A stretch of DNA of 64,000 nt from JAIEPW01 sp964471915 (GCA_964471915.1 CAYYID010000006.1:62001-126000), one strand, 5' to 3'. Shown: positions 46,189 through 54,803, counted from the stretch's first letter. Notes: generated by a model from the letters alone, not told the origin. Program-made: numbers and translations.

Positions 46189-46904
46189 TGGTCCTCGCGC
46201 TATGCCTGTTTGCGGCGGCCGACCTGCGCGAGCAGGCCTTGGCCGCGCGTCTGGCGCGCGATTTCCCGGACCCTGCCGCGAGCTACCTTCTGATCGATGC
46301 CCGCACCCGCGCCGCCGTCGCTTCGCGCTGGGACCTTCCGGGTCTGCCGATCCCCGTGGGCTCGCTGGTGAAGCCCTTCCTCGCCGCCGCGGATCGCGGC
46401 CCGGCGTTCCACGCCGATTGCCGCACTTGCTGGAAGCCCGCGGGACATGGCCGCATTACGATGCCCCAGGCACTCGCAGAGTCCTGCAACAGCTATTTCC
46501 TGGAAGTTGCGCGCCGTATCGACGCTCGCGACCTCGAGCGCCTGGGCCTGCCGGAGCCGCCCGCCGATCCCGGGTCCCGCATCGGTCTCGGCGCCGGCTG
46601 GAAGATCGCCCCTGAGGCGCTGATCCGCGCTTACGCGGCGCTCGAGGATCCCGGGGTGCGCGCCGCGCTCCGGATCGCCGCGCGTTCGGGTACCGCCCAA
46701 TCCGTCCGCGCGCCGGCTCTCGCCAAAACCGGCACCGCTCCCTGCACCGCCGAACGCCGCCACGCCGGCGATGGGTTCGCCGCTGTCCTCTTCCCGGACC
46801 CCGCGCCGCGCTATGCTCTTCTGGTGCGCCTCCACAACGCTCCCGGATCGCAGGCCGCCGCCCTCGCCGGCCGCATGATCCGCGCGGTGCTCGAGTCCCG
46901 CTGA
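46185..46904 (+). CDS. Miniature penicillin-binding-protein-type transpeptidase (operon gene 5)
   Basis: A 239-residue protein in which all three active-site motifs of penicillin-interacting enzymes are visible in order: S60-L-V-K63 in PVGSLVKPF, S100-C-N102 in ALAESCNSYF, and K181-T-G in ALAKTGTAPC. The intervening CRTCWKPAGHG matches the GHG region that precedes SxN in class B PBPs. The protein lacks the N-terminal PBP dimerisation domain and is shorter than a full transpeptidase domain (about 300 residues). It is probably exported or anchored through the short hydrophobic N-terminus. A D,D-transpeptidase or carboxypeptidase acting on peptidoglycan peptides is likely. It is translationally coupled to SpoIID-like gene 6. 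Confidence 0.8.
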   Translation: MMVLALCLFAAADLREQALAARLARDFPDPAASYLLIDARTRAAVASRWDLPGLPIPVGSLVKPFLAAADRGPAFHADCRTCWKPAGHGRITMPQALAESCNSYFLEVARRIDARDLERLGLPEPPADPGSRIGLGAGWKIAPEALIRAYAALEDPGVRAALRIAARSGTAQSVRAPALAKTGTAPCTAERRHAGDGFAAVLFPDPAPRYALLVRLHNAPGSQAAALAGRMIRAVLESR

Positions 46905-47752
46905 TGCGCCTGCTGCTGCCCATGGCGCTCGCGTGCGCCGCTTCCGCCCACAACGTCACCATTGACGTCTTCTCTCTGTTCCGGCCCGCCGTCCTCGACC
47001 TCAAGCCCGCGCCCGGAGCCACGCTGCGCCTCGCAGCCGGCGGCGCCGAGAAGATCCTCGAAGGGGCGCAAACGCTGCGCCTCACCGGCGCTGCCGCCAT
47101 GACTTCGCCCGCGGACTTCGTGCTGAGTGTTCCCGGCCGCATCAGCCGCCGTTTCACGGGACGCCTCACCGTTACCCCGCGCGGCGGCGTGCTGCGCGCC
47201 ATCGTCGAAATGGACCTCGAGATCGCGGTCGCCTCCATCATCGCCGCCGAAAGCGATGGCGCGCCGCCGGAGGCCCAGAAAGTCCAGGCGGTAGTCACGC
47301 GCTCGTTCCTGCGCGGGATGCCCGCCCGGCATGGCGCGGCGCAGTTCTGCGACACCACACACTGCCAGTACCTGCGCGACGTGCCCCGCGCCGGCAGCAC
47401 GGCCGCCACCGCCGCCGCCGCCACCGAGGGGGCGATCCTCACCTTCCTCGGCGAGCCCGTGCCCGCGCTCTACTCGGCGCGTTGCGGAGGCCGCACCCGC
47501 AGCCTCACCACCGCCGGCTGGGGACGCTCCAACTATCCGTTCTTCGGAGTGGAATGCAAGTACTGCCGGGGACCGGCCCGCGGCCACCGTCTCGGCCTCT
47601 GCCAGGAGGGCGCCTTCGCCATGGCTCGCGCCGGCGTGCCCTTCGCGGAGATTCTGCGCCACTACTTTCCGGGCACCGAGATCGATCCGTTCCCCACCTC
47701 CCAGATGTGGGCCGAAAAGTCCCGCAACGTCCGGAACCCCGCCGAACGGTAG
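46904..47752 (+). CDS. SpoIID/LytB-domain protein (operon gene 6)
   Basis: A 282-residue exported protein (signal LLLPMALACAASA) with the SpoIID domain: LEIAVASIIAAESDGAPPEA, KVQAVVTRSFLR, QFCDTTHCQYL, ALYSARCGGRTRS, and GHRLGLCQEGAFAMA. B. subtilis SpoIID is a lytic transglycosylase that cleaves denuded glycan strands, and the conserved Glu in AAESDG is the equivalent catalytic position. It starts within the stop of the transpeptidase gene (1-nt overlap), so both peptidoglycan enzymes are made together. The last 30 codons overlap the 3' end of the convergent GNAT gene by 91 nt. Confidence 0.9.
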   Translation: MRLLLPMALACAASAHNVTIDVFSLFRPAVLDLKPAPGATLRLAAGGAEKILEGAQTLRLTGAAAMTSPADFVLSVPGRISRRFTGRLTVTPRGGVLRAIVEMDLEIAVASIIAAESDGAPPEAQKVQAVVTRSFLRGMPARHGAAQFCDTTHCQYLRDVPRAGSTAATAAAATEGAILTFLGEPVPALYSARCGGRTRSLTTAGWGRSNYPFFGVECKYCRGPARGHRLGLCQEGAFAMARAGVPFAEILRHYFPGTEIDPFPTSQMWAEKSRNVRNPAER

Positions 47753-48642
47753 AGCCGCACCGCGTCCGTGTTCGCCGCCGTTACGGTCAGGCTTGCCGTC
47801 CGGCAGCCGCGCTGCCGCATGCTTCCCAGCGACCGCCGCAACAGCTCGTAGCCCGCGCCGGAGCCTCGCACGCGCGGCGCCACGCAGATCTGCGTGATGT
47901 GTCCCGCCGTCGGACCCACCACGCTCGCCAGCGACACCCCGGCCAGATCATCGTCATACGCCGCGTATGAGGCGTCCCGCAGAAAATGCCCGCATCCGGG
48001 GTACTGAATGATGTTCATCAGGAAACGCCGCGCCCCCGCCGGGCTCCGGTACTGGTCGTTGATCCGCCCATCCACGTGACCCCGGTACGCCTCCGCGATC
48101 AACTGCGCCGACTCATCCTGCCGCCGCTCGTCCCAAGCCGCATACCGCACCGTTCCCCGGCGCTCCGGCAGCCCCGCCGCGTGCTCGAGGTCGATCTCCA
48201 TGAAGTGCCGCTCGAAGCTCTCCATCCGCTCCGCCATCGGCACCGGACGGTCCAGCGGCGACTGGAGCATCATCAGCTGGCTCTCCACCCGCCGGATGTA
48301 CGGGGTCCGGAACAGCTCTTCCAGCATCGTGCCGAGCAGCAGGTTCTCGTACTCGATCGATTGCCGGGCCCGCCGCACGTACAGATCCCCGATCAGCCCC
48401 TTGTGGTCCTCGGTGACGTAGTAGCCGTAGCCGATGCAGGCGCCGCCCTCGTAGAGCGCGCAACCGTTCAGCGCCCGCATCCCGGTGAACCGGCGCACCA
48501 GTTCGCCCGCGGGACTGAAGTCCCAGTGCAGTTCCCGGTCCCAGCGGTCCGCCTCTTCCTGGAGCACCGGCTCGAGGTCCGCCGCGCGGATACGGCGCAG
48601 GTCCACCACCCGCGGGATCGGCGCATCGGAAAGCGCGGCCAT
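47662..48642 (-). CDS. GNAT-family N-acetyltransferase
   Basis: A 326-residue protein with a C-terminal GNAT domain. The acetyl-CoA loop is ICVAPRVRGSGAGYELLRRS (the R/Q-x-x-G-x-G/A motif), followed by ASLTVTAANTDAVRLYRSAGF. The N-terminal half is also GNAT-like (CIGYGYYVTEDHKGLIGDLYVRR), suggesting a tandem GNAT protein. Substrate unknown. The start is taken at ATG 48640-48642; the longer frame to 48717 overlaps the divergent MFS start. Its 3' end overlaps the SpoIID gene by 91 nt in antisense. Confidence 0.88.
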   Translation of the reverse strand: MAALSDAPIPRVVDLRRIRAADLEPVLQEEADRWDRELHWDFSPAGELVRRFTGMRALNGCALYEGGACIGYGYYVTEDHKGLIGDLYVRRARQSIEYENLLLGTMLEELFRTPYIRRVESQLMMLQSPLDRPVPMAERMESFERHFMEIDLEHAAGLPERRGTVRYAAWDERRQDESAQLIAEAYRGHVDGRINDQYRSPAGARRFLMNIIQYPGCGHFLRDASYAAYDDDLAGVSLASVVGPTAGHITQICVAPRVRGSGAGYELLRRSLGSMRQRGCRTASLTVTAANTDAVRLYRSAGFRTLRDFSAHIWEVGNGSISVPGK

Positions 48643-48667
48643 AAGGCGGATTATACCCCTCGGCCCC

Positions 48668-49849
48668 GTGGGATCATGGGACTTGTCCCGCTCGCCCCTG
48701 GTCCCGATCGCGCTCATCGTCGTCGTCGACGTCCTCGGGCTGACCCTGATGATCCCGCTGCTCCCGTTCTACGCGGAGCGCATGGGCGCGTCGCCGGCCG
48801 TGGTCGGACTCCTGCTCGCCAGTTATTCTGTCTGCCAGCTCTTTGCCGGACCCGTCCTCGGCCAGCTTTCCGACCGCTTCGGCCGCCGCCCCGTCCTGCT
48901 GGTCAGCCAGGCCGGTACCTTCGCCGGCTTCCTGCTGCTGGGTTTCGCCGAGAACCTGTGGCTCGTGTTCGCCGCCCGCATCCTCGACGGCATTACCGCG
49001 GGCAATCTCACCGTCGCCCAAGCCTACATCGCCGACGTCACGAAACCCGAGGACCGCGCCCGCGCCTTCGGCATCATTGGTATCGCCTTCGGCCTCGGCT
49101 TTCTCCTCGGACCCGCCATCTCCGGCTTCCTCGCCCAGTACAGCTACCACTACCCCGTCTTCGCCGCCGCCGGCTTGTCGTTCTTGAGCATCCTGGCCAC
49201 ATACTTCCTGCTGCCCCGCACCACGCCCGTGCCCGCCGAAGGCCGCCTCTCGATCCTCAGCTGGGGACGCTACGCCGGCTATCTCCGCCGCCCCGCGCTG
49301 GGCCCGTTGCTTGGCCAGTTTCTGGCTTTCGTATTCTCCTTCGCGGTGTTCAGCTCCGGCTTCGCCTTGTTTGCGGAGCGGCGGCTCACCTGGCAAGGCA
49401 AACCGTTCGGCCCGGAAGAATGCGGCTACGTCTACGCCTACGCCGGATTCCTCGGCATCCTTACCCAGGGGCCGCCGCTGGGCCGCCTGGTGAATCGCTT
49501 CGGCGAGCGCCGCCTCGCCGCGGTTGGCTTCGCCGGTCTTGTCTTGGGCTACGCCACCCTGGCCTTCACCTACACCGTCCCGGTGCTGCTCCTGGCTACC
49601 ACGCTGTGCGCATTGGGCGGGCTGGTCCGGCCGGTGGTTACCAGCCGCGTCACTCGTTCGGTCGAGCGCGGCGAGCAGGGCCTTGTCCTGGGACTCACCC
49701 AGTCACTAACATCCGTGTCTCAGATTGCCGGGCCCATTCTCGCGGGCTGGCTGATCGAACATTCGCTACTCTCGCCTTGGGCGCTGGTCGCCGCCGTCGT
49801 CGCCGCAACTGGCCTTTGTTTAGGCCGCTTCACCCCAGCGCAGTCGTAG
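48668..49849 (+). CDS. MFS transporter (TetA-like)
   Basis: A 393-residue major-facilitator transporter with 12 predicted helices. The MFS loop motif GQLSDRFGRRPVLLVS between helices 2 and 3 and motif C-like LGPAISGFLAQ in helix 5 place it near TetA/drug:H+ antiporters. The substrate is not determinable. The start is uncertain: GTG 48668 or TTG 48683 in frame, neither with a strong Shine-Dalgarno sequence; no ATG is available close to the first helix. It is divergent from the GNAT gene with about 25 bp between the starts. Confidence 0.88.
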   Translation: MGSWDLSRSPLVPIALIVVVDVLGLTLMIPLLPFYAERMGASPAVVGLLLASYSVCQLFAGPVLGQLSDRFGRRPVLLVSQAGTFAGFLLLGFAENLWLVFAARILDGITAGNLTVAQAYIADVTKPEDRARAFGIIGIAFGLGFLLGPAISGFLAQYSYHYPVFAAAGLSFLSILATYFLLPRTTPVPAEGRLSILSWGRYAGYLRRPALGPLLGQFLAFVFSFAVFSSGFALFAERRLTWQGKPFGPEECGYVYAYAGFLGILTQGPPLGRLVNRFGERRLAAVGFAGLVLGYATLAFTYTVPVLLLATTLCALGGLVRPVVTSRVTRSVERGEQGLVLGLTQSLTSVSQIAGPILAGWLIEHSLLSPWALVAAVVAATGLCLGRFTPAQS

Positions 49850-49918
49850 GCGCCTTGCCCCGCTGGTATTCTTCGCTGCACGGCAGGGGACTCGCCGTGA
49901 AATCCGTTGGAGGAATAC

Positions 49919-51643
49919 ATGAGACCTCGCGTCACCACTCTTGCCTCCGCCCTTTTGCTGACCGCCATGGCGGCGAACGCCGCCCTGACGCCCGACCAGC
50001 GCGTTGACGACTTCCGGGGCCTGGCCGCCCTCGTGATCCGCCACTACGCTCCCGCGCAGTGGAAGCAGGAGCTGTGGGGATACGACATCCTCAAGCTCGA
50101 CCCGTGGATCGCCAAGGTCCGCGCCGCGAAGGACGACATCGAGTACCTCGATATCTGCCACGAGTACCTGGCCGGCGTCCAGGATGGCCACGTCAGCCTG
50201 GCCATCAACTCGGTGTTCTTTGCTTCCCTCGGCCTCGGCCTCGATCTCTACGACGGCAGGGTCTTGGTGGACGGCCTCTCCACGTTCTTCGCCGCGCAGC
50301 GCCTCCCGCTCGGCGTGGGCGATGAAATCGTTTCCGTCGACGGCCGGCCCGTGCGCGATTGGATCACCCAGCTCTCCCGCTACTCGCAGTCCGGCAACGA
50401 GCGCGCCACCAGCCGCATCGCCGCGCAGTTGATCGCTTCGCGCTCGCAGTCCAGCATTCCCTGGGCGCACCGCACCGGCGACACGGCCCGCATCGAGGCG
50501 GTCCGGCTGGATGGTTCCCGCGTCACTTTTGACGCGCGGTGGTCCAAAGCCGGCGACCCCATTACCGAACTGGGCGGCGTTCGCGCCCTCCGGCGGGATC
50601 GCGGCGCGCCCCGGGTCTCGCTGCGCAAGGAGTTCGACAACGCCGCCGCCTGGGGCGTCTGGACGGGGCCCCGCGATCTGGAGCCGGTCGAGACCCTCGA
50701 TCCCGCCGCCCGCTGGATCCGCGAGAACGCCGAAGAGAGCTTCGACTCCCTGCGCGGCGAACTCGCCGGCATCTCGAGCTTCACACCGCAGTGGAACCCT
50801 CCGGCCGGCTTCCAGCTTCGCCTCGGCGCGCGCTCCACGGACCAGTTTCTCAGCGGCACCTGGCGAGTCGGCAACGCCACCGTGGGCTATGTCCGCATCC
50901 CGAGCTTCTCGCCGTCCAATACCACGCTCGCCATCACCCAGTTCGCCACCGAAATGCAGGAACTCAACAGCACCACCTCCGCGCTGGTCCTCGACGTCGC
51001 CAATAACGGCGGCGGCATTGCCTGCCTGCCCGAGGTCTACCTCGGCTTCCTGGTGCCGCGCAGTTACTGGGGCGTCGCGAGCTGGTTCAAGGCGACGCAG
51101 CGCTGGGTGGCGCAGTTCGAAACGCGCCGCGACATCGCCCGCGCCACCGGCGCGGAGTGGGAGGTCCGCTCCCTCGATCTCTACACCAATCTCATGCGTG
51201 CGGCGTATCAGGAAGGCGGCTACGCCGGTGTCTTCCCGCTCTGCAGCGCTACCCACACTCCGCTGGGCACGCAGCTCTACACCAAGCCCGTAATGCTTGT
51301 GGTGAACGAGTTCAGCTTCTCCGCCGCCGATCGCATGGCCGCGCTCTTCCAGGATGCCCGCCGCGGACCTCTGTTCGGCCGCCGCAGTTCCGGCCTCGGC
51401 GGCACCGTGGTGACCTTCCCCGGACCTCCCTTCAGCGAAAGCGCCGTGCGCCTCACCGTCGCCCTCGGTGTCCGCGAACGGCCCGTCACCACGCCCGGCG
51501 GCATCACCAGCCGTTTCTACGAAAACGTCGGGGTCTGGCCCGACATCGATGTCGAGTACCAAACCCGGGACAATCTGCTCCAGCGCGGCGCGCCTTTCCT
51601 CGCCCGGCTGAACGCGGAACTCGCGCGTCTCATTGGTCAGTAA
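49919..51643 (+). CDS. Secreted S41-type peptidase, paralogue A
   Basis: A 574-residue exported peptidase: signal (TTLASALLLTAMAANA), helical N-terminal part with the catalytic-type His in GVQDGHVSL, a PDZ-like region (LGVGDEIVSVDGRPVRDWI), and the S41 core VGYVRIPSFSPSN, ALVLDVANNGGGIACLP, VVNEFSFSAADRMAALF (nucleophile Ser). The residue equivalent to the CtpA-type lysine reads Leu (RRSSGLGG), so a His-Ser mechanism of tricorn/CPAF type is more likely. GGAGGA lies at 49909-49914 before ATG 49919. The next gene is a close paralogue; the 12-bp tandem repeat begins in the last codons of this gene. Confidence 0.88.
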   Translation: MRPRVTTLASALLLTAMAANAALTPDQRVDDFRGLAALVIRHYAPAQWKQELWGYDILKLDPWIAKVRAAKDDIEYLDICHEYLAGVQDGHVSLAINSVFFASLGLGLDLYDGRVLVDGLSTFFAAQRLPLGVGDEIVSVDGRPVRDWITQLSRYSQSGNERATSRIAAQLIASRSQSSIPWAHRTGDTARIEAVRLDGSRVTFDARWSKAGDPITELGGVRALRRDRGAPRVSLRKEFDNAAAWGVWTGPRDLEPVETLDPAARWIRENAEESFDSLRGELAGISSFTPQWNPPAGFQLRLGARSTDQFLSGTWRVGNATVGYVRIPSFSPSNTTLAITQFATEMQELNSTTSALVLDVANNGGGIACLPEVYLGFLVPRSYWGVASWFKATQRWVAQFETRRDIARATGAEWEVRSLDLYTNLMRAAYQEGGYAGVFPLCSATHTPLGTQLYTKPVMLVVNEFSFSAADRMAALFQDARRGPLFGRRSSGLGGTVVTFPGPPFSESAVRLTVALGVRERPVTTPGGITSRFYENVGVWPDIDVEYQTRDNLLQRGAPFLARLNAELARLIGQ

Positions 51644-51694
51644 CGGGGTCAGTAACGGGGTCAGTAACGGGGTCAGTAACGGGGTCAGTAACGG
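51635..51694 (+). repeat. Five tandem copies of a 12-bp unit GGTCAGTAACGG
   Basis: Five exact copies of GGTCAGTAACGG run from 51635 to 51694. The first copy supplies the last two codons and the TAA stop of the preceding protease gene (GGT CAG TAA). Because 12 is divisible by three, each further copy repeats the TAA in the same frame. The unit shows no stem. It probably arose by slippage or recombination at the 3' end of the gene and does not resemble a CRISPR array. Confidence 0.9.
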
Positions 51695-51838
51695 TCCGCG
51701 TCCGCCCCTCGGCTGGGGCGGACGCCTCGCCGTTCGCCCTTCCGCAGGTCCACCCCACCCCAAGGTGGTTGTTTTGGTGCTAGGCTCCGGAAATGCGCTC
51801 GCGGCCTGGCCGCCTTGCGCACCGGAAAGGGAGGATGT

Positions 51839-53587
51839 GTGAGAGCATTCCGCAGTTTCCTGTTGTTGGCCGCCACGGTAGTGGCCGGCTTCGGACAAAT
51901 GACCGTCGACCAGAAGGTCGCGGATTTCACGTCAATGTCTCAGTTCTACGTGCGTCACTACACGCCCGCGAACTGGAAAACTGAAAAGTTCGGCTTCGAT
52001 CTGCGGGTCATCGCGCCCTGGTTGACGCGCGTGCGCGCCACCCAGAATGACCTGGAGTACTTCGACGTCTGCATCGAGTATCTGGCCAGCCTCAAAGACG
52101 GGCACATCCGTTACTCGACGACCAGCTTCTTCCAGGCTTACCTGCTGTTCGACGTGGATCTCTACGACAACCGCGTGCTGGTCGAGTTCATCTCCTCGGC
52201 CTTCAACCGCACGCGGTTCCCGATGGCCGTCGGCGACGAGGTCGTTTCGGTGGATGGCGTCGCCGTGAACGACCTCATTCAACGCTTCGCCAAGTACGGC
52301 GAGTCCGCCAACGAGCGCTCCACCCGCCGGCGCGCCGCCGATTTCATCACCTTCCGGCCGCAGTCGGCGATTCCCTCCGCGGGATCCGTGGGCGACACCG
52401 CCCGCGTCGTCCTCCGCCGCGCCAGCGGCCAGGAAGTCACCTACGACATCCCGTGGTCGAAGTTCGGGGAGCCGATCAAGAACCTCCCGCCCACCACCGG
52501 GCCTTTCCGCATCGCCGGCCTGGCGAAGGAGCGGAAGGCGCAAACCTACATCCGCGACCGCTCGGAGCGCTTCGGCGAGATCGCCGACGCCTGGGGCATC
52601 TGGCGCGGCGAGCGCGCCTGGTTCCCCGAGGATCCCTCCACCGCCGGCGAGCGCGAATGGCAGAGCGTCCAGAATGCCTCCGCGCATCCCGATGACATTG
52701 CGCTCATTGCGCTCGGGCAACCCACGCCGCTCTACAACCCGCCCCCGGGGTTCCAGCTTCGCCTCGGCGCCCGGCCCACGGACCTCTTCGTCTCCGGCAC
52801 CTTCCCCGTCGGCAACCAGACCGTGGGCTGGATCCGTATCTACACTTTCTCCCCGCCGAGCACCGCCGCTGCGCTTGTCCAGTTCCGCCAGGAGATGATC
52901 GACCTCCAAGCGGCTACCTCCGCGCTGGTGATCGACGTGATGCACAATCCCGGAGGCAACGTCTGCTACGCCCAGGAACTGATGCGCTACCTGGCGCAGC
53001 GTCCCTTCTGGGGTGTCGGCTACTGGATCAAGCCCACGGCGATCTGGGTGCAGAGCTTCGATGCCCGCTTCCTGAACATCACGCCGGCCACCGCAGCTTG
53101 GGAACGCCAGTCGCTCGAACTGTACAAGAACCTGATGCGGGACGCCGCTGACAAGGGCAACGAGACCGGTGTGTTCCCGATCTGCTCCTCGTCGCTCACT
53201 ACGCTGCCCCAGGACGTGACGTACACCAAGCCCATCCTGATGCTGACCAACGAATTCAGCGTCTCGGCCGGCGACACCTTCCCGATGATGTTCCAGGACG
53301 CCCAGCGAGGCCGCATCGCAGGCTTCCGCACGGGCGGACTCGGCGGGAATGTGAACTCGTTCCTGAACACCGGTATCGCGGAAGCTAATCTCAGCATCAC
53401 CCGCTCGCTGATCACGCGCGAGCGCCCCGTCGACGGCGACCTCGGCCCCACCCGCTTCATCGAGAACGCGGGGGTGCGTCCGAACGCGGTTATCGACATC
53501 ATGACCCGCGAGAACCTCCTGACCGGCGGCGCGCCGTTCGTCGCCGCCTGGATCGCCGACGTCCGGCGGCTCCTGAACCTGCCTTAG
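51839..53587 (+). CDS. Secreted S41-type peptidase, paralogue B
   Basis: A 582-residue exported peptidase, a tandem relative of 49919-51643: signal sequence (RAFRSFLLLAATVVAGFGQ), His motif SLKDGHIRYS, PDZ-like MAVGDEVVSVDGVAVNDLI, then GWIRIYTFSPPST, ALVIDVMHNPGGN, and LTNEFSVSAGDTFPMMF with the nucleophile Ser. The two share GFQLRLGAR, FQDAxRG and GLGG blocks along their length, so they arose by duplication. The start is GTG 51839 with AGGGAGG at 51828-51834. A strong hairpin follows. Confidence 0.88.
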   Translation: MRAFRSFLLLAATVVAGFGQMTVDQKVADFTSMSQFYVRHYTPANWKTEKFGFDLRVIAPWLTRVRATQNDLEYFDVCIEYLASLKDGHIRYSTTSFFQAYLLFDVDLYDNRVLVEFISSAFNRTRFPMAVGDEVVSVDGVAVNDLIQRFAKYGESANERSTRRRAADFITFRPQSAIPSAGSVGDTARVVLRRASGQEVTYDIPWSKFGEPIKNLPPTTGPFRIAGLAKERKAQTYIRDRSERFGEIADAWGIWRGERAWFPEDPSTAGEREWQSVQNASAHPDDIALIALGQPTPLYNPPPGFQLRLGARPTDLFVSGTFPVGNQTVGWIRIYTFSPPSTAAALVQFRQEMIDLQAATSALVIDVMHNPGGNVCYAQELMRYLAQRPFWGVGYWIKPTAIWVQSFDARFLNITPATAAWERQSLELYKNLMRDAADKGNETGVFPICSSSLTTLPQDVTYTKPILMLTNEFSVSAGDTFPMMFQDAQRGRIAGFRTGGLGGNVNSFLNTGIAEANLSITRSLITRERPVDGDLGPTRFIENAGVRPNAVIDIMTRENLLTGGAPFVAAWIADVRRLLNLP

Positions 53588-53597
53588 TTGTTGGACC

Positions 53598-53627
53598 GGG
53601 CCGAACCTCCCCCAGGAGGTTCGGCCC
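53598..53627 (+). terminator. Strong hairpin after the S41 protease pair
   Basis: A perfect 13-bp stem, GGGCCGAACCTCC (53598-53610) with GGAGGTTCGGCCC (53615-53627), closes a 4-nt loop 11 bp past the stop codon. No T-run follows, so it may act as a terminator of weak release or as an mRNA 3' stabiliser. Confidence 0.6.
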
Positions 53628-53765
53628 AATCCGATTCGGCGCCACCACCCGCCTGCCCCCGGACCTCCCCCGGTCTCCCGCCGGAATCTCCCGTCCGATT
53701 CCGGGAACACCCCGTCCACCCCTGGCGTTATACTGTGTGGGACCGGAGGAACCCCATAACCCATC

Positions 53766-54803
53766 ATGGCGCTTCGTGACTTCCTGAAGAAGCAGTTCAT
53801 AGACGTCATCCACTGGACGGAGCCTGGCGACGGCATCCTCGCCTGGCGCTATCCCATGCAGGACATGGAAATCCAGAACGGCGCAAAGCTTACCGTCCGC
53901 GAATCGCAGATGGCCGCTTTCGTCAACGAGGGCAAGATGGCCGACGTCTTCGGCCCCGGTCTCTATACCCTGAACACCCAGACGCTGCCGCTCCTCACCA
54001 ACCTGATGAACTGGGACAAGCTGTTCCAGTCCCCGTTCAAGAGCGACGTCTACTTCTTCTCCAGCCGCATCCAGACCAACCAGCGCTGGGGCACCGCGAC
54101 GCCCGTCACCGTCCGCGACAAAGACTTCGGCATGGTCCGCCTGCGCGCCTACGGCATTTACTCCTGGCACGTTGCCGACCCCCGCAACTTCCACACCAAG
54201 GTCAGCGGCACCAAGGAGCAGTACAACGTCGCCGAGATCGAGGGCCAGCTCCGCAACACCATCGTCGGCCGCATGTCGGACACCTTCGCCGAAAGCAAGG
54301 TTCCGTTCCTGGACATGGCCGCCAACCAGGTGGAACTCGGCCAGCAGATCGCTGAGCACATCAAGCCGGTCTTCGCCGAGCTCGGGCTGATGCTCGATTC
54401 GTTCGTGGTCGAGAACCTCTCGCTCCCCGAAGAGCTGCAGAAGATGCTCGACACGCGCATCGGCATGAACATGATCGGGAACATGCAGCAGTACACGCAG
54501 TTCCAGGTCGCCAATTCGATGCCCATCGCCGCGGCCAACGAAGGCGGCGGCGGGGTGGCCGGCATCGGGGTCGGCCTCGGCGCCGGGCTCACCATGGCCC
54601 AGCAGATGATGCAGGCCATGAATCCGGCGCAGCAGCAACCGCCGCAGGCGCCGCCTCCGGGCGCGCCCGCCCCCGTTACTCCGGCTCCGGCCGGCGGCGG
54701 CGGAGCCCCCGCGGCCTCGGCGGACGTGAAGTTCTGTGTCGAGTGCGGCAAGTCGATCCCCAAGAAGGCGAAGTTCTGCCCCGAGTGCGGTGGAGCGCAG
54801 TAG
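53766..54803 (+). CDS. SPFH-domain protein with C-terminal zinc ribbon (YdjI-like), polyamine operon gene 1
   Basis: A 345-residue protein. Residues 1 to about 230 form the SPFH/band-7-type core of the YdjI ('virion core protein') branch: FLKKQFIDVIHWTEPGDGIL, AFVNEGKMADVFGPGLYTL, FFSSRIQTNQRWGTATPVTV. A Gly/Pro/Ala-rich linker follows and the end is a zinc ribbon, KFCVECGKSIPKKAKFCPEC (two C-x2-C pairs). It has no N-terminal membrane helix, so it is probably a membrane-associated oligomer. The Shine-Dalgarno GGAGGA at 53745-53750 lies 15 nt before ATG, rather far; a TATACT -10-like box is at 53729-53734. It overlaps the decarboxylase gene by 14 nt and heads a seven-gene operon. Confidence 0.9.
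   Translation: MALRDFLKKQFIDVIHWTEPGDGILAWRYPMQDMEIQNGAKLTVRESQMAAFVNEGKMADVFGPGLYTLNTQTLPLLTNLMNWDKLFQSPFKSDVYFFSSRIQTNQRWGTATPVTVRDKDFGMVRLRAYGIYSWHVADPRNFHTKVSGTKEQYNVAEIEGQLRNTIVGRMSDTFAESKVPFLDMAANQVELGQQIAEHIKPVFAELGLMLDSFVVENLSLPEELQKMLDTRIGMNMIGNMQQYTQFQVANSMPIAAANEGGGGVAGIGVGLGAGLTMAQQMMQAMNPAQQQPPQAPPPGAPAPVTPAPAGGGGAPAASADVKFCVECGKSIPKKAKFCPECGGAQ

Noticed and set aside
51635..51694. CRISPR array
   Set aside because: The units are only 12 bp and contiguous, with no spacers and no cas gene.
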